Position numbers and translations under genes: made by a program. This document shows positions 54,546-61,967 of a DNA stretch of 64,000 nucleotides, one piece after another. Source of the stretch: Glycocaulis sp050485565 (GTDB lineage: Bacteria > Pseudomonadota > Alphaproteobacteria > Caulobacterales > Maricaulaceae); contig NZ_JBJHBQ010000001.1 in NCBI RefSeq assembly GCF_050485565.1, positions 248,001-312,000 on the forward strand. The letters are read 5' to 3'. Position 1 is the stretch's first letter. Every line of letters begins with the position of its first letter. Below the pieces are notes generated by a model that saw nothing but the letters and a program-made list of their open reading frames with translations, was not told the origin of the DNA and made no database searches.

Positions 54546-54578
54546 GAACTCAGTCATTCATAAAAGCGCTGGGTTCCG
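54546..54578. repeat. Palindromic segment GGAACTCAG...CTGGGTTCC
   Basis: Imperfect inverted repeat with arms GGAACTCAG and CTGGGTTCC around an AT-rich centre (CATTCATAAAAGCG). It resembles dispersed GGAACCCAG-type intergenic repeats of alphaproteobacteria. Single copy in this window. Confidence 0.5.
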
Positions 54579-54669
54579 GGTGTCGCTGCGGGCAAAAGTA
54601 CCCGGCGCGCAGTCGCGCTTTTCACGCCGCTTTGTGCGGCCTGCAAGGCCGAACGGCCGCCCGCGACTT

Positions 54670-54709
54670 TTCGCGGAACACCGCAACGCGGATGCGTTGC
54701 GCAAACTAA
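54670..54709. repeat. Intergenic repeat family 2, copy 2
   Basis: Second copy of the element at 29442-29480, same strand: TTCGCGGAACA, one variable base, CGCAACGC-GGAT-GCGTTGCG, then an ACTAA end. Six bases upstream of a bidirectional terminator. Confidence 0.75.
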
Positions 54710-54714
54710 AGACG

Positions 54715-54753
54715 AAAAAACGCCCGCAGCTGAGGGGAGCTACGGGCGTTCTT
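54715..54753. terminator. Bidirectional terminator, rcdA/rpmE
   Basis: Stem CGCCCGCAGCT / AGCTACGGGCG with loop GAGGGG (54721-54748), one mismatch, flanked by AAAAAA and TTCTT. Confidence 0.85.
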
Positions 54754-54808
54754 CTAAAGGCCCCGGCCGTGTCGAGGGGACACGCGCCCAGGTGAGGGGG
54801 GTGGGCGG

Positions 54809-55030
54809 TTAGACACCGAAGCCTTTGAACTTGTCTTTAAAGCGCGACACGCGGCCAGCGCGGTCAACGAGCGTCTGCGTGCCGCCGGTCCAGGCCGGGT
54901 GCGTGCGCGGATCGATATCCAGCGAGATCTGGTCGCCTTCCTTGCCGTAGGTCGACCGCGTCTTGAACTTGCTGCCGTCCGTCATCACCACTTCGATGAA
55001 GTGATAGTCGGGGTGGATATCCTGTTTCAT
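54809..55030 (-). CDS. rpmE: 50S ribosomal protein L31
   Basis: A 73-residue ribosomal protein beginning MKQDIHPDYHFIEVVMTDGS, with DIDPRTHPAWTGG and a VSRFKDKF end. It is the cysteine-free (C-) form, so it needs no zinc. The open frame continues upstream but the family start is clear. A terminator lies directly downstream. Confidence 0.96.
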   Translation of the reverse strand: MKQDIHPDYHFIEVVMTDGSKFKTRSTYGKEGDQISLDIDPRTHPAWTGGTQTLVDRAGRVSRFKDKFKGFGV

Positions 55031-55367
55031 CTGACGGCTCCCGCCTTCAACGTCCGCCACACCCAGACCGGCCTTGGCCTCAAGGTTTAGCGGAACAAGT
55101 CTGCTAGAAATGAGCCGCGGTGTATATACGTGCAACGCCTGCGGCGCAAGACCATCGGGGCCGCCAAGAGTCAGTGCGTTTTTCCACAAGGACTTAGAAC
55201 GCGCCGCCCGAACCAGAATCCTGTGGATATCGTCATGGGAGTGTGACGAAACCTGCCGCACCCGCCTTCGTCCTTCGAGACGCTCACTTGCGTTCGCCCT
55301 CAGGATGAGGGCGATTGCACTTTTCCCTCATGCTGAGGAGCGCAAAGCGCGTCTCGAAGCATGCCTG
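55031..55367. other. Gene-free region between the MotB-like gene and rpmE
   Basis: Contains the upstream region of rpmE (55031-55263), in which I see no certain promoter, and repeat copy C (55264-55362) next to the MotB-like stop. No gene is supported. Confidence 0.65.
55264..55362. repeat. Nested palindromic repeat, copy C
   Basis: Same order and strand as copy A: CGTCCTTCGAGACGCTC, CCCTCAGGATGAGGG, spacer, CCCTCATGCTGAGGAG, GTCTCGAAGCATG. It ends 5 bases from the MotB-like stop. The variable tracts between blocks differ from copy A, while the paired blocks are nearly identical. Confidence 0.85.
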
Positions 55368-56360
55368 CTACCGCGCTTCCAGCTTCAGCTCGATGCGCCG
55401 GTTGCGGGCATGGTCAGCCTCGGTGCGGCCCGTGGCGATGGGGTAGTGCTCGCCTAGCCCTGCCGCCATCAGCCGGTTGGCCGGCACGCCCTCGCCCACC
55501 AGCCAGTTGATGACCGAGAGCGAGCGCGCGGTGGAGAGCTCCCAGTTGGAAGAGAACTGCGCGGACGGGCCCAGCGGACGCACGTCCGTATGGCCGTCCA
55601 CACGGATCACCCATTCGATATCGTCCGGAATTTCGCGGGTGAGCTGGATTATAGCGGCGGCTATCGGACGCAAACCCTCCTGGCCCTCAGGCGACAGCTC
55701 GGCCGAGGCGCTATCAAACAGCACATCGGTCTCGAACACGAAGCGGTCGCCCACCACGCGCACGCCTGAGCGATTGCCGAGTATTTCCACCAGCCGCCCG
55801 AAGAATTCAGAGCGGTATTGCGACAGCCGGGCCACCTCGCTGGCGAGCGCCGCATTGAGCCGCGTGCCAAGATTGATCACTTGCGTTTCCAGCTCGGCTT
55901 CGCGCGCTTCGGACGCTTCCAGCGCCGCGTTGAGGCGCGCCAGCTCCATGCGCAATATCTCCATCTGCTCTGACAGCATGGCGATGGTAAGCTGCGCCTC
56001 CTCGGAGAGCTCTTCGGCTTCATCCAGCTGCTCGCCCAGCGCGGAAATGCGCGCGGTGGTGCTGGCAAGCTGCTCGGTGAGGCTTTCATTTTCCGCCGTC
56101 AGCGTGCTGACCCGCAAGGTGAGCGCCGCGTTCTCGGCCTCGGCCATGTTCAGCTCATTGGCGATCTGGGCAAGGCGGGCATTGAGGTCAGCCAGCTGTT
56201 CGTCCCGGCCCGTCAGGGCGGTGGAGAGCGCGTACTGACCGGTTACGAAGACGGCGAGCAGGAAGACGATGACCAGCAGCAGGGTTGCCAGCGCATCGAC
56301 AAAACCCGGCCAGTAATCGCCGTTATCGGTGTCACGCTGGAGGTGGCGCGCAATGGCCAT
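55368..56360 (-). CDS. MotB/OmpA-like peptidoglycan-binding stator protein
   Basis: A 330-residue protein with one N-terminal helix (FVDALATLLLVIVFLLAVFV) in the MotB-like position. The conserved Asp of PGFVDALAT may be the proton-binding residue. A long coiled coil follows (about residues 50-185; heptads of Ala/Leu/Glu). The C-terminal OmpA domain (about 195-330) carries FDSASAELSPEG, the peptidoglycan contact VDGHTDVRP, and LSVINWLVGEGVPANRL and RNRRIEL. The upstream gene encodes a MotA/ExbB-like partner, 3 bases away. It is not in a flagellar cluster, so its work output (envelope energisation, Tol-like or Zorya-like) is open. Confidence 0.85.
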   Translation of the reverse strand: MAIARHLQRDTDNGDYWPGFVDALATLLLVIVFLLAVFVTGQYALSTALTGRDEQLADLNARLAQIANELNMAEAENAALTLRVSTLTAENESLTEQLASTTARISALGEQLDEAEELSEEAQLTIAMLSEQMEILRMELARLNAALEASEAREAELETQVINLGTRLNAALASEVARLSQYRSEFFGRLVEILGNRSGVRVVGDRFVFETDVLFDSASAELSPEGQEGLRPIAAAIIQLTREIPDDIEWVIRVDGHTDVRPLGPSAQFSSNWELSTARSLSVINWLVGEGVPANRLMAAGLGEHYPIATGRTEADHARNRRIELKLEAR

Positions 56361-56363
56361 GGC

Positions 56364-57383
56364 CTACCGCTCTCCATCCCGGCGGTTGAGCCGGGCCTGC
56401 GCTTCCAGCGCACGCACCAGCACCTTGATCTCGTCCCTGAGAAGCCGCGCGGCCTCCCGGTTGGCTTCTGCCGCATCGTCGGCAAAGCGGGTGAGCGTCA
56501 CCTCGAGCTGACGCGAATGGCGCTCCATGGTGGAGGCAAGCCGGTCCACGGTGTCTGCGGTCTGTTCCAGCAATGCGCCGACATAGGCGCTGGAACTATC
56601 GCCCTCGCCCGCGCCCACCGGGCCGGCGGCAGACAGGCGCGAGATGGAGGACAGCCATTCCTCGATCTCGTTATAGAAGCGGTTCTGCGCCCGGCTCGCC
56701 TGCAATTCCAGAAAGCCGATGATGAGAGAACCTGCGAGGCCAAAGAGCGAGGAGGCAAAGGCCGTACCCATGCCCTGTATCGGGTCTTCAATCGCCGCCA
56801 TCAGCCGCGCCGCTTCCACCTCGCCCGCGCCGGTGGAGGTGGCAGATACCGCCCGCACCGCCTCGCCCACATCGGAAACGACCAGAAGCAGGCCGTAAAA
56901 CGTGCCAAGCAGGCCGAGGAAGATCAGAAGCCGGCCGAAATAGCGGGTAAAGGCACCGCTTTCGGCCATGCGCGCGGCGACAGAATCCAGCACCACGCGG
57001 GCCGAGGCTGCCGACAGGCGCGCGCGCCCGTCCGCCGCATCGGTGATGAGGGCGGCCATGGGCGCAATGAGCGCAGGCGGATTGCCCAGCTGGTCGGGAT
57101 GGGCGCTGTCACGCAATTTCACCAGCCAGCGCGCACTGGGGCCAATCGCGAGCGCCTGCTGGAAGGTGTAGAGAATGCCGATCAGCAAGACGCCAAGGAT
57201 CACGCCATTGATCGCGGCATTGGCCTGGAAGGCGGTAATCAGCGGCTCGTGCAGAAAGGCGGCAAGCGCAGCCACCACGGCGAGGAACACCATCATCCAG
57301 ACGATATACTGGCCGGGGCCGGTAAAGCGCACCTTGCGCGGCTGCGGGGTTTCGGGCGGCAAAGGCAGGTCGCGTGAAGGCAT
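56364..57383 (-). CDS. MotA/ExbB-like proton channel protein
   Basis: A 339-residue membrane protein with about four helices: two at residues 25-75 and two at about 150-180 and 205-225. The channel helices include GRLLIFLGLLGTFYGLLLVV and GTAFASSLFGLAGSLIIGFLEL, a MotA_ExbB-type pattern (G-L-L-G-T and G-x-x-x-S-L-x-G). A cytoplasmic helical tail with LLEQTADTVDRLASTMERH follows. It is co-transcribed with the OmpA-domain partner. Function is inferred as the proton-conducting half of a two-protein stator. Start MPSRDLPLP is preferred over one 12 codons earlier. Confidence 0.83.
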   Translation of the reverse strand: MPSRDLPLPPETPQPRKVRFTGPGQYIVWMMVFLAVVAALAAFLHEPLITAFQANAAINGVILGVLLIGILYTFQQALAIGPSARWLVKLRDSAHPDQLGNPPALIAPMAALITDAADGRARLSAASARVVLDSVAARMAESGAFTRYFGRLLIFLGLLGTFYGLLLVVSDVGEAVRAVSATSTGAGEVEAARLMAAIEDPIQGMGTAFASSLFGLAGSLIIGFLELQASRAQNRFYNEIEEWLSSISRLSAAGPVGAGEGDSSSAYVGALLEQTADTVDRLASTMERHSRQLEVTLTRFADDAAEANREAARLLRDEIKVLVRALEAQARLNRRDGER

Positions 57384-57478
57384 AGGCGGGCTGTCCCTTC
57401 TGTTCCGGCACGGGGTCAAGGCATGACCCGTTTGACCATCAGAGACAAGCTTCTTGGCTGTTTTTGGGCGAAGAACGC

Positions 57479-58255
57479 CTACTTGCCGACTTGCGACAGA
57501 CGCTTTTTCAGCTCGCCGAAGACGAACTCGTTACCGGCCACGATATGGCCGGTCTCCAGCACATCACCGGTACCGTCCAGCGAACCGGCATAGCCGCCCG
57601 CCTCGCGCACCAGCACGATGCCGGCAGCAATGTCCCAGGCTTTCAGGCCGCGCTCGAAGAAGCCGTCAAACCGGCCCGCCGCCACCCACGCCAGATCGAG
57701 CGAGGCCGCGCCATAGCGCCGGATTCCGGCCGTATGAGGCATGATGGCGTGCAGCTCGGTGAGGAATTTGGCATGGCCGGACTTGCCCGCGAACGGCATG
57801 CCGGTGGCGATCACGCATTCATCGAAATGCTCGCGGCCAGACACGCGCAGGCGGCGGTCATTCATATAGGCGCCGCGGCCCTTTTCTGCGTGGAAGAAAT
57901 CGTCGGTCGCGGGGTTGTAGACAATGCCCGCAATCAGCTCGCCCTCGCGCTCCAGCGCCACCGAGACCGCAAAATGCGGCTGGCCGTGCAGGAAATTCGT
58001 GGTGCCGTCCAGCGGATCAACGATCCAGCGGTGGGACTTGTCTGTCCCTTCCACCAGCCCGCGCTCTTCCATCAGGAAGCTGTAGCCGGGCCGGGCTTTT
58101 GAGAGCTCCTCAAAGAGGATTTCCTCAGACTTCGCATCTGCTGTGGACACGAAATCGGCCGGGCCTTTTTTGGAGACCTGCAGATGCTCCACCTCGCCGA
58201 AATCGCGCGCGAGCTTGCGGCCCGCCTTGCGCACGGCGCCGGTCATCACCTGCAT
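57479..58255 (-). CDS. suhB: Inositol monophosphatase family protein
   Basis: Mg-dependent phosphatase of about 258 residues. Motifs: FLMEERG (metal Glu), WIVDPLDGTTNFLHG (DPxDGT), and the C-terminal LKAWDIAAGIVLVREAGG (WDxAAG). Bacterial relatives are called SuhB, inositol-1-phosphatase with roles in rRNA antitermination in E. coli. The start is uncertain: ATG 58255 is used, though an upstream TTG is possible. It lies 23 bases after efp. Confidence 0.93.
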   Translation of the reverse strand: MQVMTGAVRKAGRKLARDFGEVEHLQVSKKGPADFVSTADAKSEEILFEELSKARPGYSFLMEERGLVEGTDKSHRWIVDPLDGTTNFLHGQPHFAVSVALEREGELIAGIVYNPATDDFFHAEKGRGAYMNDRRLRVSGREHFDECVIATGMPFAGKSGHAKFLTELHAIMPHTAGIRRYGAASLDLAWVAAGRFDGFFERGLKAWDIAAGIVLVREAGGYAGSLDGTGDVLETGHIVAGNEFVFGELKKRLSQVGK

Positions 58256-58277
58256 GAGGGCAGAAACTTGAGCCAAA

Positions 58278-58856
58278 TCAGAAGCTTCCCATTTCGGCGC
58301 GGCGCACGTAAGAGCCGTCCTCGGTCGCCACCACCACACGCTCGCCCACGCCCACGAAGGGCGGCACGGCGGAGCGGATATTACCGGTCAGGATGGCAGG
58401 CTTGTAGGAGTTCGCCGCCGTCTGGCCCTTGACCACCGGCTCGGTGTCGATGACTTCCAACTCGACATGCTGGGGCAGCTCAACGCCGATCGGCTTGTCT
58501 TCATAGAGCTCGACCACCACCATCATGCCATCAGTCAGATAGGCCGCCCGCTCCTCGCCGACGAAATCGATGTGCAGCGAGATCTGCTCATAGGTTTCGG
58601 TGTTCATGAAGACCAGCATCTCGCCCTCGGCGTAGAGATACTGATAATCACGCTGATCGAGGCGCACACGCTCCACCTTGTCGGCAGAGCGGAAGCGCTC
58701 GTTGAGCTTGCGGCCATCAAGAATGTTCTTCAGCTCGACCTGCGCGAACGCACCGCCCTTGCCCGGCTTCACATGGTCGGCTTTCACAGCCGTCCACAGC
58801 GTGTCCTGGTGCTTGATCACCATGCCCGGCTTGATTTCGTTACCGTTGATCTTCAT
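58278..58856 (-). CDS. efp: Translation elongation factor P
   Basis: A 192-residue, three-domain factor that rescues ribosomes stalled at polyproline. MKINGNEIKPGMVIKHQD is the family start, the loop KPGKGGAFAQVELKN carries Lys33 (the modification-site position), and the C-terminal GLxV-type block is replaced by KPAILTGNIRSAVPPFVGVGE. Neither EpmA nor EpmB genes are visible here. It precedes suhB on the same strand. Confidence 0.96.
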   Translation of the reverse strand: MKINGNEIKPGMVIKHQDTLWTAVKADHVKPGKGGAFAQVELKNILDGRKLNERFRSADKVERVRLDQRDYQYLYAEGEMLVFMNTETYEQISLHIDFVGEERAAYLTDGMMVVVELYEDKPIGVELPQHVELEVIDTEPVVKGQTAANSYKPAILTGNIRSAVPPFVGVGERVVVATEDGSYVRRAEMGSF

Positions 58857-58938
58857 CGGAAAACTTCCCACTGACCCCTGCCTGCCAAGGCGGCGGGGAT
58901 GCCACATCAAATCGGGCGCGGGTGTATCAGCGCGAGCG

Positions 58939-59457
58939 TCATGCGGCAAGGCTGGTGGGGAGTGCGCCGATAAGCGTCCCCATCAGGCGCCGTGACCAGC
59001 CAAGGCCGAATGTGCGGAAATGGGCAAGATTGCCGTAGAGCACCATGCGCCGGGCGGCGATCTCGGTGACAAGGGCTGCGGGCCGGGCTGACGCCACGGC
59101 GCCCAGCGTCACCGGGCCGATCCGTCCGTCCGCGATAACGCCAACCGCCTCCTGCAGGATACGTACGGCGCGCCCGGCCCCGTGATTGACCGCCGCATCG
59201 AAGACGATGAAGGCCACCGGCCCCGGCAGCTCATCGCACCGGCAGCTATCCCAGTAGCGCGCCTTGTAGATTTCGCCCGCCTCGCCCTTCGTCAGCGCGC
59301 GCACATCGGCCTTCGTCACGCTGCGCCCGCGCCAGCCTTGCAGGGTGGCCAGCGTAATGCCGAAATTGGTCGCGCCGCCGGGATCATCGGGATGGTCGAC
59401 ATAGCCGCCCTCATGGACCAGCACATGGGCAAGGGCTTGGGCGAAAGCGTCAGACAT
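58939..59457 (-). CDS. Glycoside hydrolase family 108 / phage-type lysozyme
   Basis: A 172-residue peptidoglycan hydrolase. The catalytic Glu lies in VLVHEGGYVDHPDDPGGATN, the hallmark of GH108 (secretion activator/ZliS-like). The GITLATLQ and IYKARYWD segments and the C-terminal DGRIGPVTLGAV peptidoglycan-binding-like part are present. No signal peptide is seen. Such enzymes come from phages or act in secretion (TtsA-like). No other phage gene is nearby, so it looks domesticated. Confidence 0.87.
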   Translation of the reverse strand: MSDAFAQALAHVLVHEGGYVDHPDDPGGATNFGITLATLQGWRGRSVTKADVRALTKGEAGEIYKARYWDSCRCDELPGPVAFIVFDAAVNHGAGRAVRILQEAVGVIADGRIGPVTLGAVASARPAALVTEIAARRMVLYGNLAHFRTFGLGWSRRLMGTLIGALPTSLAA

Positions 59458-59508
59458 GGGGAGAGCTCCGGCGGGACTGGATCATCAGGCCCGCCAGTAT
59501 GCGCCCCT

Positions 59509-60684
59509 TTAGTCCCCAGCCGGATTGAGCCGGTATCTGTCCGCCATTCCGGAGATCGCCTCAGCTTCCAGCCGGGTCAGCGTATCGTGAGTGAAAAGCC
59601 CCTCCAGCTGGGCTTCCAGCCGGTCGCGCTGGGGGTCGTCTTCCAGCGAGTTCTCCCGCGGATAGCCCGCCCGCCTGACCCACACATAAGCCTGTTCCAT
59701 ATTACGCAGCACGCCCCGGCCGGTGGCCAGCGCGCCCGCATAGAGGAACTGGGCCTGCGCATCGCCGGCTTCCGCGCCGCGCCGCGCCCATGCGGCAGCG
59801 CGCTCGAAATCTCCGCCCGTGCTTTCAGCGTCCTGCATCAAGAGCAGGGCATAATCACCCATCGCTGCGGGCAGTCCCATCTCGGCGGCATGGCGCAGCA
59901 GGGTACGGCCCGCTTCCTCGTCGGCTGGCCCGCCCTCGCCGGTAATCAGCATGACGCCTGCAATCGCGGCTGAGGGCGCATCGCCCGCCTCGCCCGCGCG
60001 GATATACCAGGGACGGGCAAGAGCAGGGTCGCCCGGCCCGTGTACCCAGTCATCCAGCGCGGCGGCATAGGCAGCCATGGCGCGCGGCATACCGGCCTCT
60101 GCCGCCAGCCGCAGCCAGTCCAGCGCCAGATGCGATACGCCCGGATCGCCTGTATCACGCAGGAAAGTGCCAAACTCATACGCGCCGCGCGCATCGCCGG
60201 TCTCGGCGGCCTGACTTAGAAACTCGCGTGCATGGAACGGCTCCAGCCCGCCCCGGCGCTCGGCTGCCAGCGACGCCAGGATCACCAGCGCGTCAATATC
60301 GTCGTGCTCGGCCGCCCGGCGCAGCCAGCGCACCGCGCCCACATCATCTGCCGTGCCAGACAGGCCGTGCAGAAGGATGTGGCCCGCAAACGTGGCACCG
60401 CGCGGATCCCCGGCAGCTGCGGCACGCTCGGCATGGACGCGCGCGCTCAGATAGTCGCCCCTCAGGTAAGCGGCCGATGCACGCGCCATCGCCTGATCAG
60501 ACGGGCTGCGCTCTTCAATGGCTTCGCCAGACCGGTCGCGTTCGGCCTCTTCGGCAAGGCCCGGCGGCAAGGCCGGTTCCTGTGCAGCGGCGAAGGCGCT
60601 GGCCAGCGACAGCGCGCCTAGCGCGCCGAGAGCAGCGCCCCAAAGGCCCGCACGGCCTCCACCGGACCGGCGGGATGGTTCCAC
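59509..60684 (-). CDS. Exported Sel1-repeat protein
   Basis: A protein of about 391 residues with a signal peptide-like helix (LWGAALGALGALSLASAFAAAQ) and several Sel1-like repeats, e.g. GDPRGATFAGHILLHG, GMPRAMAAYAAALDDW, GLPAAMGDYALLLMQD and GDAQAQFLYAGALATGRGV. Sel1 repeats bind proteins; bacterial ones often connect to signalling or virulence. The start is taken as GTG 60684, which overlaps thiE by 67 bases. A more upstream start is possible, but it lies inside thiE and has no ribosome site. Confidence 0.8.
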   Translation of the reverse strand: MEPSRRSGGGRAGLWGAALGALGALSLASAFAAAQEPALPPGLAEEAERDRSGEAIEERSPSDQAMARASAAYLRGDYLSARVHAERAAAAGDPRGATFAGHILLHGLSGTADDVGAVRWLRRAAEHDDIDALVILASLAAERRGGLEPFHAREFLSQAAETGDARGAYEFGTFLRDTGDPGVSHLALDWLRLAAEAGMPRAMAAYAAALDDWVHGPGDPALARPWYIRAGEAGDAPSAAIAGVMLITGEGGPADEEAGRTLLRHAAEMGLPAAMGDYALLLMQDAESTGGDFERAAAWARRGAEAGDAQAQFLYAGALATGRGVLRNMEQAYVWVRRAGYPRENSLEDDPQRDRLEAQLEGLFTHDTLTRLEAEAISGMADRYRLNPAGD

Positions 60685-61241
60685 ACCCCGCCCGATACCG
60701 CGATGAAATCCGCGCCCGCCTCTATCACCGGACCGGCATTGTCCGGCGTAATCCCGCCAATCGCTACGCATGGCACCTCAAAGACTTCGCTCCACCACTC
60801 GATAATATCCACAGAAGCCGACGCCTTGGGCGATTTCGTGGCAGTGGGAAACATTGCACCGAAGGCGACATAGTCTGCGCCTTTTTCCGCCGCTGTCATC
60901 GCCAGATGGCGGCTGTCATGGCAGGTGACGCCGACAATGCCGGTCTTGCCCACCGCCGCGCGCGCCTGCGCATAAGGCGCGTCCTCCTGACCGATATGGA
61001 CCCCCTCCATGGCGTAATGGACGGCGAGGTCCGGCCGGTCATTCATCAGCACCGATACGCCATGACGCTTCGCGGTCTTCACCAGCGGGGGGATCAGGCC
61101 CGGCAGCTGGTTTTCGGGCTGATCCTTCAGGCGTATCTGCAGGACGCTTGCCACGCCCTCGGCCAGCACCGCGTCCAGCAGGTCTGCAAATCCGGCATCA
61201 ATGCGCGGCGGGGTGATGAGATAAAGCTGGCAGTTCGACAT
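60618..61241 (-). CDS. thiE: Thiamine phosphate synthase
   Basis: Joins HMP-PP and HET-P into thiamine phosphate; 207 residues, TIM barrel. Motifs: VLQIRLKD, VLMNDRPDLA, GVHIGQED, VGVTCHDSRH, GAMFPTATKSPKA and IGGITPDN. All substrate and diphosphate contacts of ThiE can be found. The C-terminal end overlaps the Sel1 gene start by 67 bases. No thiamine riboswitch was recognised in the 206-base gap upstream. Confidence 0.94.
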   Translation of the reverse strand: MSNCQLYLITPPRIDAGFADLLDAVLAEGVASVLQIRLKDQPENQLPGLIPPLVKTAKRHGVSVLMNDRPDLAVHYAMEGVHIGQEDAPYAQARAAVGKTGIVGVTCHDSRHLAMTAAEKGADYVAFGAMFPTATKSPKASASVDIIEWWSEVFEVPCVAIGGITPDNAGPVIEAGADFIAVSGGVWNHPAGPVEAVRAFGALLSAR

Positions 61242-61352
61242 GGGAGAACCGGATACACGCTTCGAGCCGCCAGCGAAAGCCGGGCCTGCCGAGGCCAAGG
61301 CGGCACGGGCCGCGGCATACTGCGCATGCGCAAAAATTTCGCTTAGTTCCCT

Positions 61353-61358
61353 TATAAA
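61353..61358 (+). promoter_or_regulatory. Candidate -10 element for the small secreted protein
   Basis: TATAAA in the AT-rich stretch CCCTTATAAAAGCC, about 90 bases before the start at 61448. No convincing -35 is seen, so confidence is low. A GGGGA-TGC-TCCCC hairpin lies between it and the ribosome site. Confidence 0.35.
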
Positions 61359-61447
61359 AGCCTGCTAGCCATCAAGATGTTAGCGGGGAATTTCCTGTCA
61401 TCCGCTGGCATTGAGGGGGATGCTCCCCGTTCCTTATGGAGACTTTC

Positions 61448-61888
61448 ATGATTGCCAGAAGTGTTGCCTGCGCTGCCTTTGCCGCGCTGGCCATGGGCGC
61501 TGCTGCGTCCGCCCAGAATTATTCCCTGAACCCGAATTTCGGCACGTTTTCGCTGAACGCCGGCTTCCTGCCTGATCCCTACGCCGTCAACGTCGTCGCC
61601 GGCGGCAATATCAATGCCAGCCGTCTGGGTTCTGGCTGTGTTGGCTCGATCTCCGACGCGCCGGATGTGCGCCTGAATTTCAATGGCGGCCGCATCTCCA
61701 TCGGGGCTGAATCGAACGCCGACACCACCATCGTGGTCAACGGCCCGGATGGCCGCTGGTACTGCAATGACGATTTCGACGGTCTGAACCCGCGCGTCAC
61801 CATCTCCGGCTCCGGCCAGTATGACATCTGGGTCGGCACCTATTCGGGCGGCACGGCCAACGCGGTGGTCTACTTCACCGAGTTCTAG
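61448..61888 (+). CDS. Small secreted beta-rich protein (PPC-like domain)
   Basis: A 146-residue exported protein: signal peptide MIARSVACAAFAALAMGAAA then SAQNYS. The mature part has repeated motifs of a domain seen in many secreted proteins of alphaproteobacteria and cyanobacteria: PDVRLNFNGG, SADTTIVVNGPDGRWYCNDD, LNPRVTISGSGQYDIWVGTY. This resembles pre-peptidase C-terminal-like beta-sandwich domains; DDFDG may bind Ca2+. Two Cys could form a disulfide. The start has GGAG 6 bases upstream. A strong terminator follows; monocistronic and possibly highly expressed. Confidence 0.75.
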   Translation: MIARSVACAAFAALAMGAAASAQNYSLNPNFGTFSLNAGFLPDPYAVNVVAGGNINASRLGSGCVGSISDAPDVRLNFNGGRISIGAESNADTTIVVNGPDGRWYCNDDFDGLNPRVTISGSGQYDIWVGTYSGGTANAVVYFTEF

Positions 61889-61916
61889 GTTCGGGTTTTC
61901 CCGGTACCGATACGAG

Positions 61917-61944
61917 AAAGGCCCGGCAATGCCGGGCCTTTTTT
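61917..61944 (+). terminator. Intrinsic terminator after the small secreted protein
   Basis: Stem AAGGCCCGGC / GCCGGGCCTT with loop AAT and TTTTTT tail. Also usable by the convergent aldolase gene. Confidence 0.92.
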
Positions 61945-61967
61945 GCTATGGCGGGAATAGACGGAGC

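Larger units (their letters stand above)
54377..54808. other. Gene-free convergent gap between rcdA and rpmE
   Basis: No credible gene. It contains an AAGCGGC/GCCGCTT hairpin at about 54530, a CTGGGTTCC/GGAACTCAG-like palindromic segment (54546-54578), GC-rich inverted segments, family 2 repeat copy 2 (54670-54709) and a bidirectional terminator (54715-54753). Confidence 0.7.

Noticed and set aside
55368..57383. Zorya anti-phage system
   Set aside because: The pair resembles ZorA/ZorB in architecture, but no ZorC, ZorD or ZorE gene is adjacent; neighbours are suhB, efp and rpmE, so defence cannot be claimed.
61242..61447. Thiamine (TPP) riboswitch near thiE
   Set aside because: I could not find the conserved CTGAGA and ACCTGATC-like segments upstream of thiE on the minus strand.
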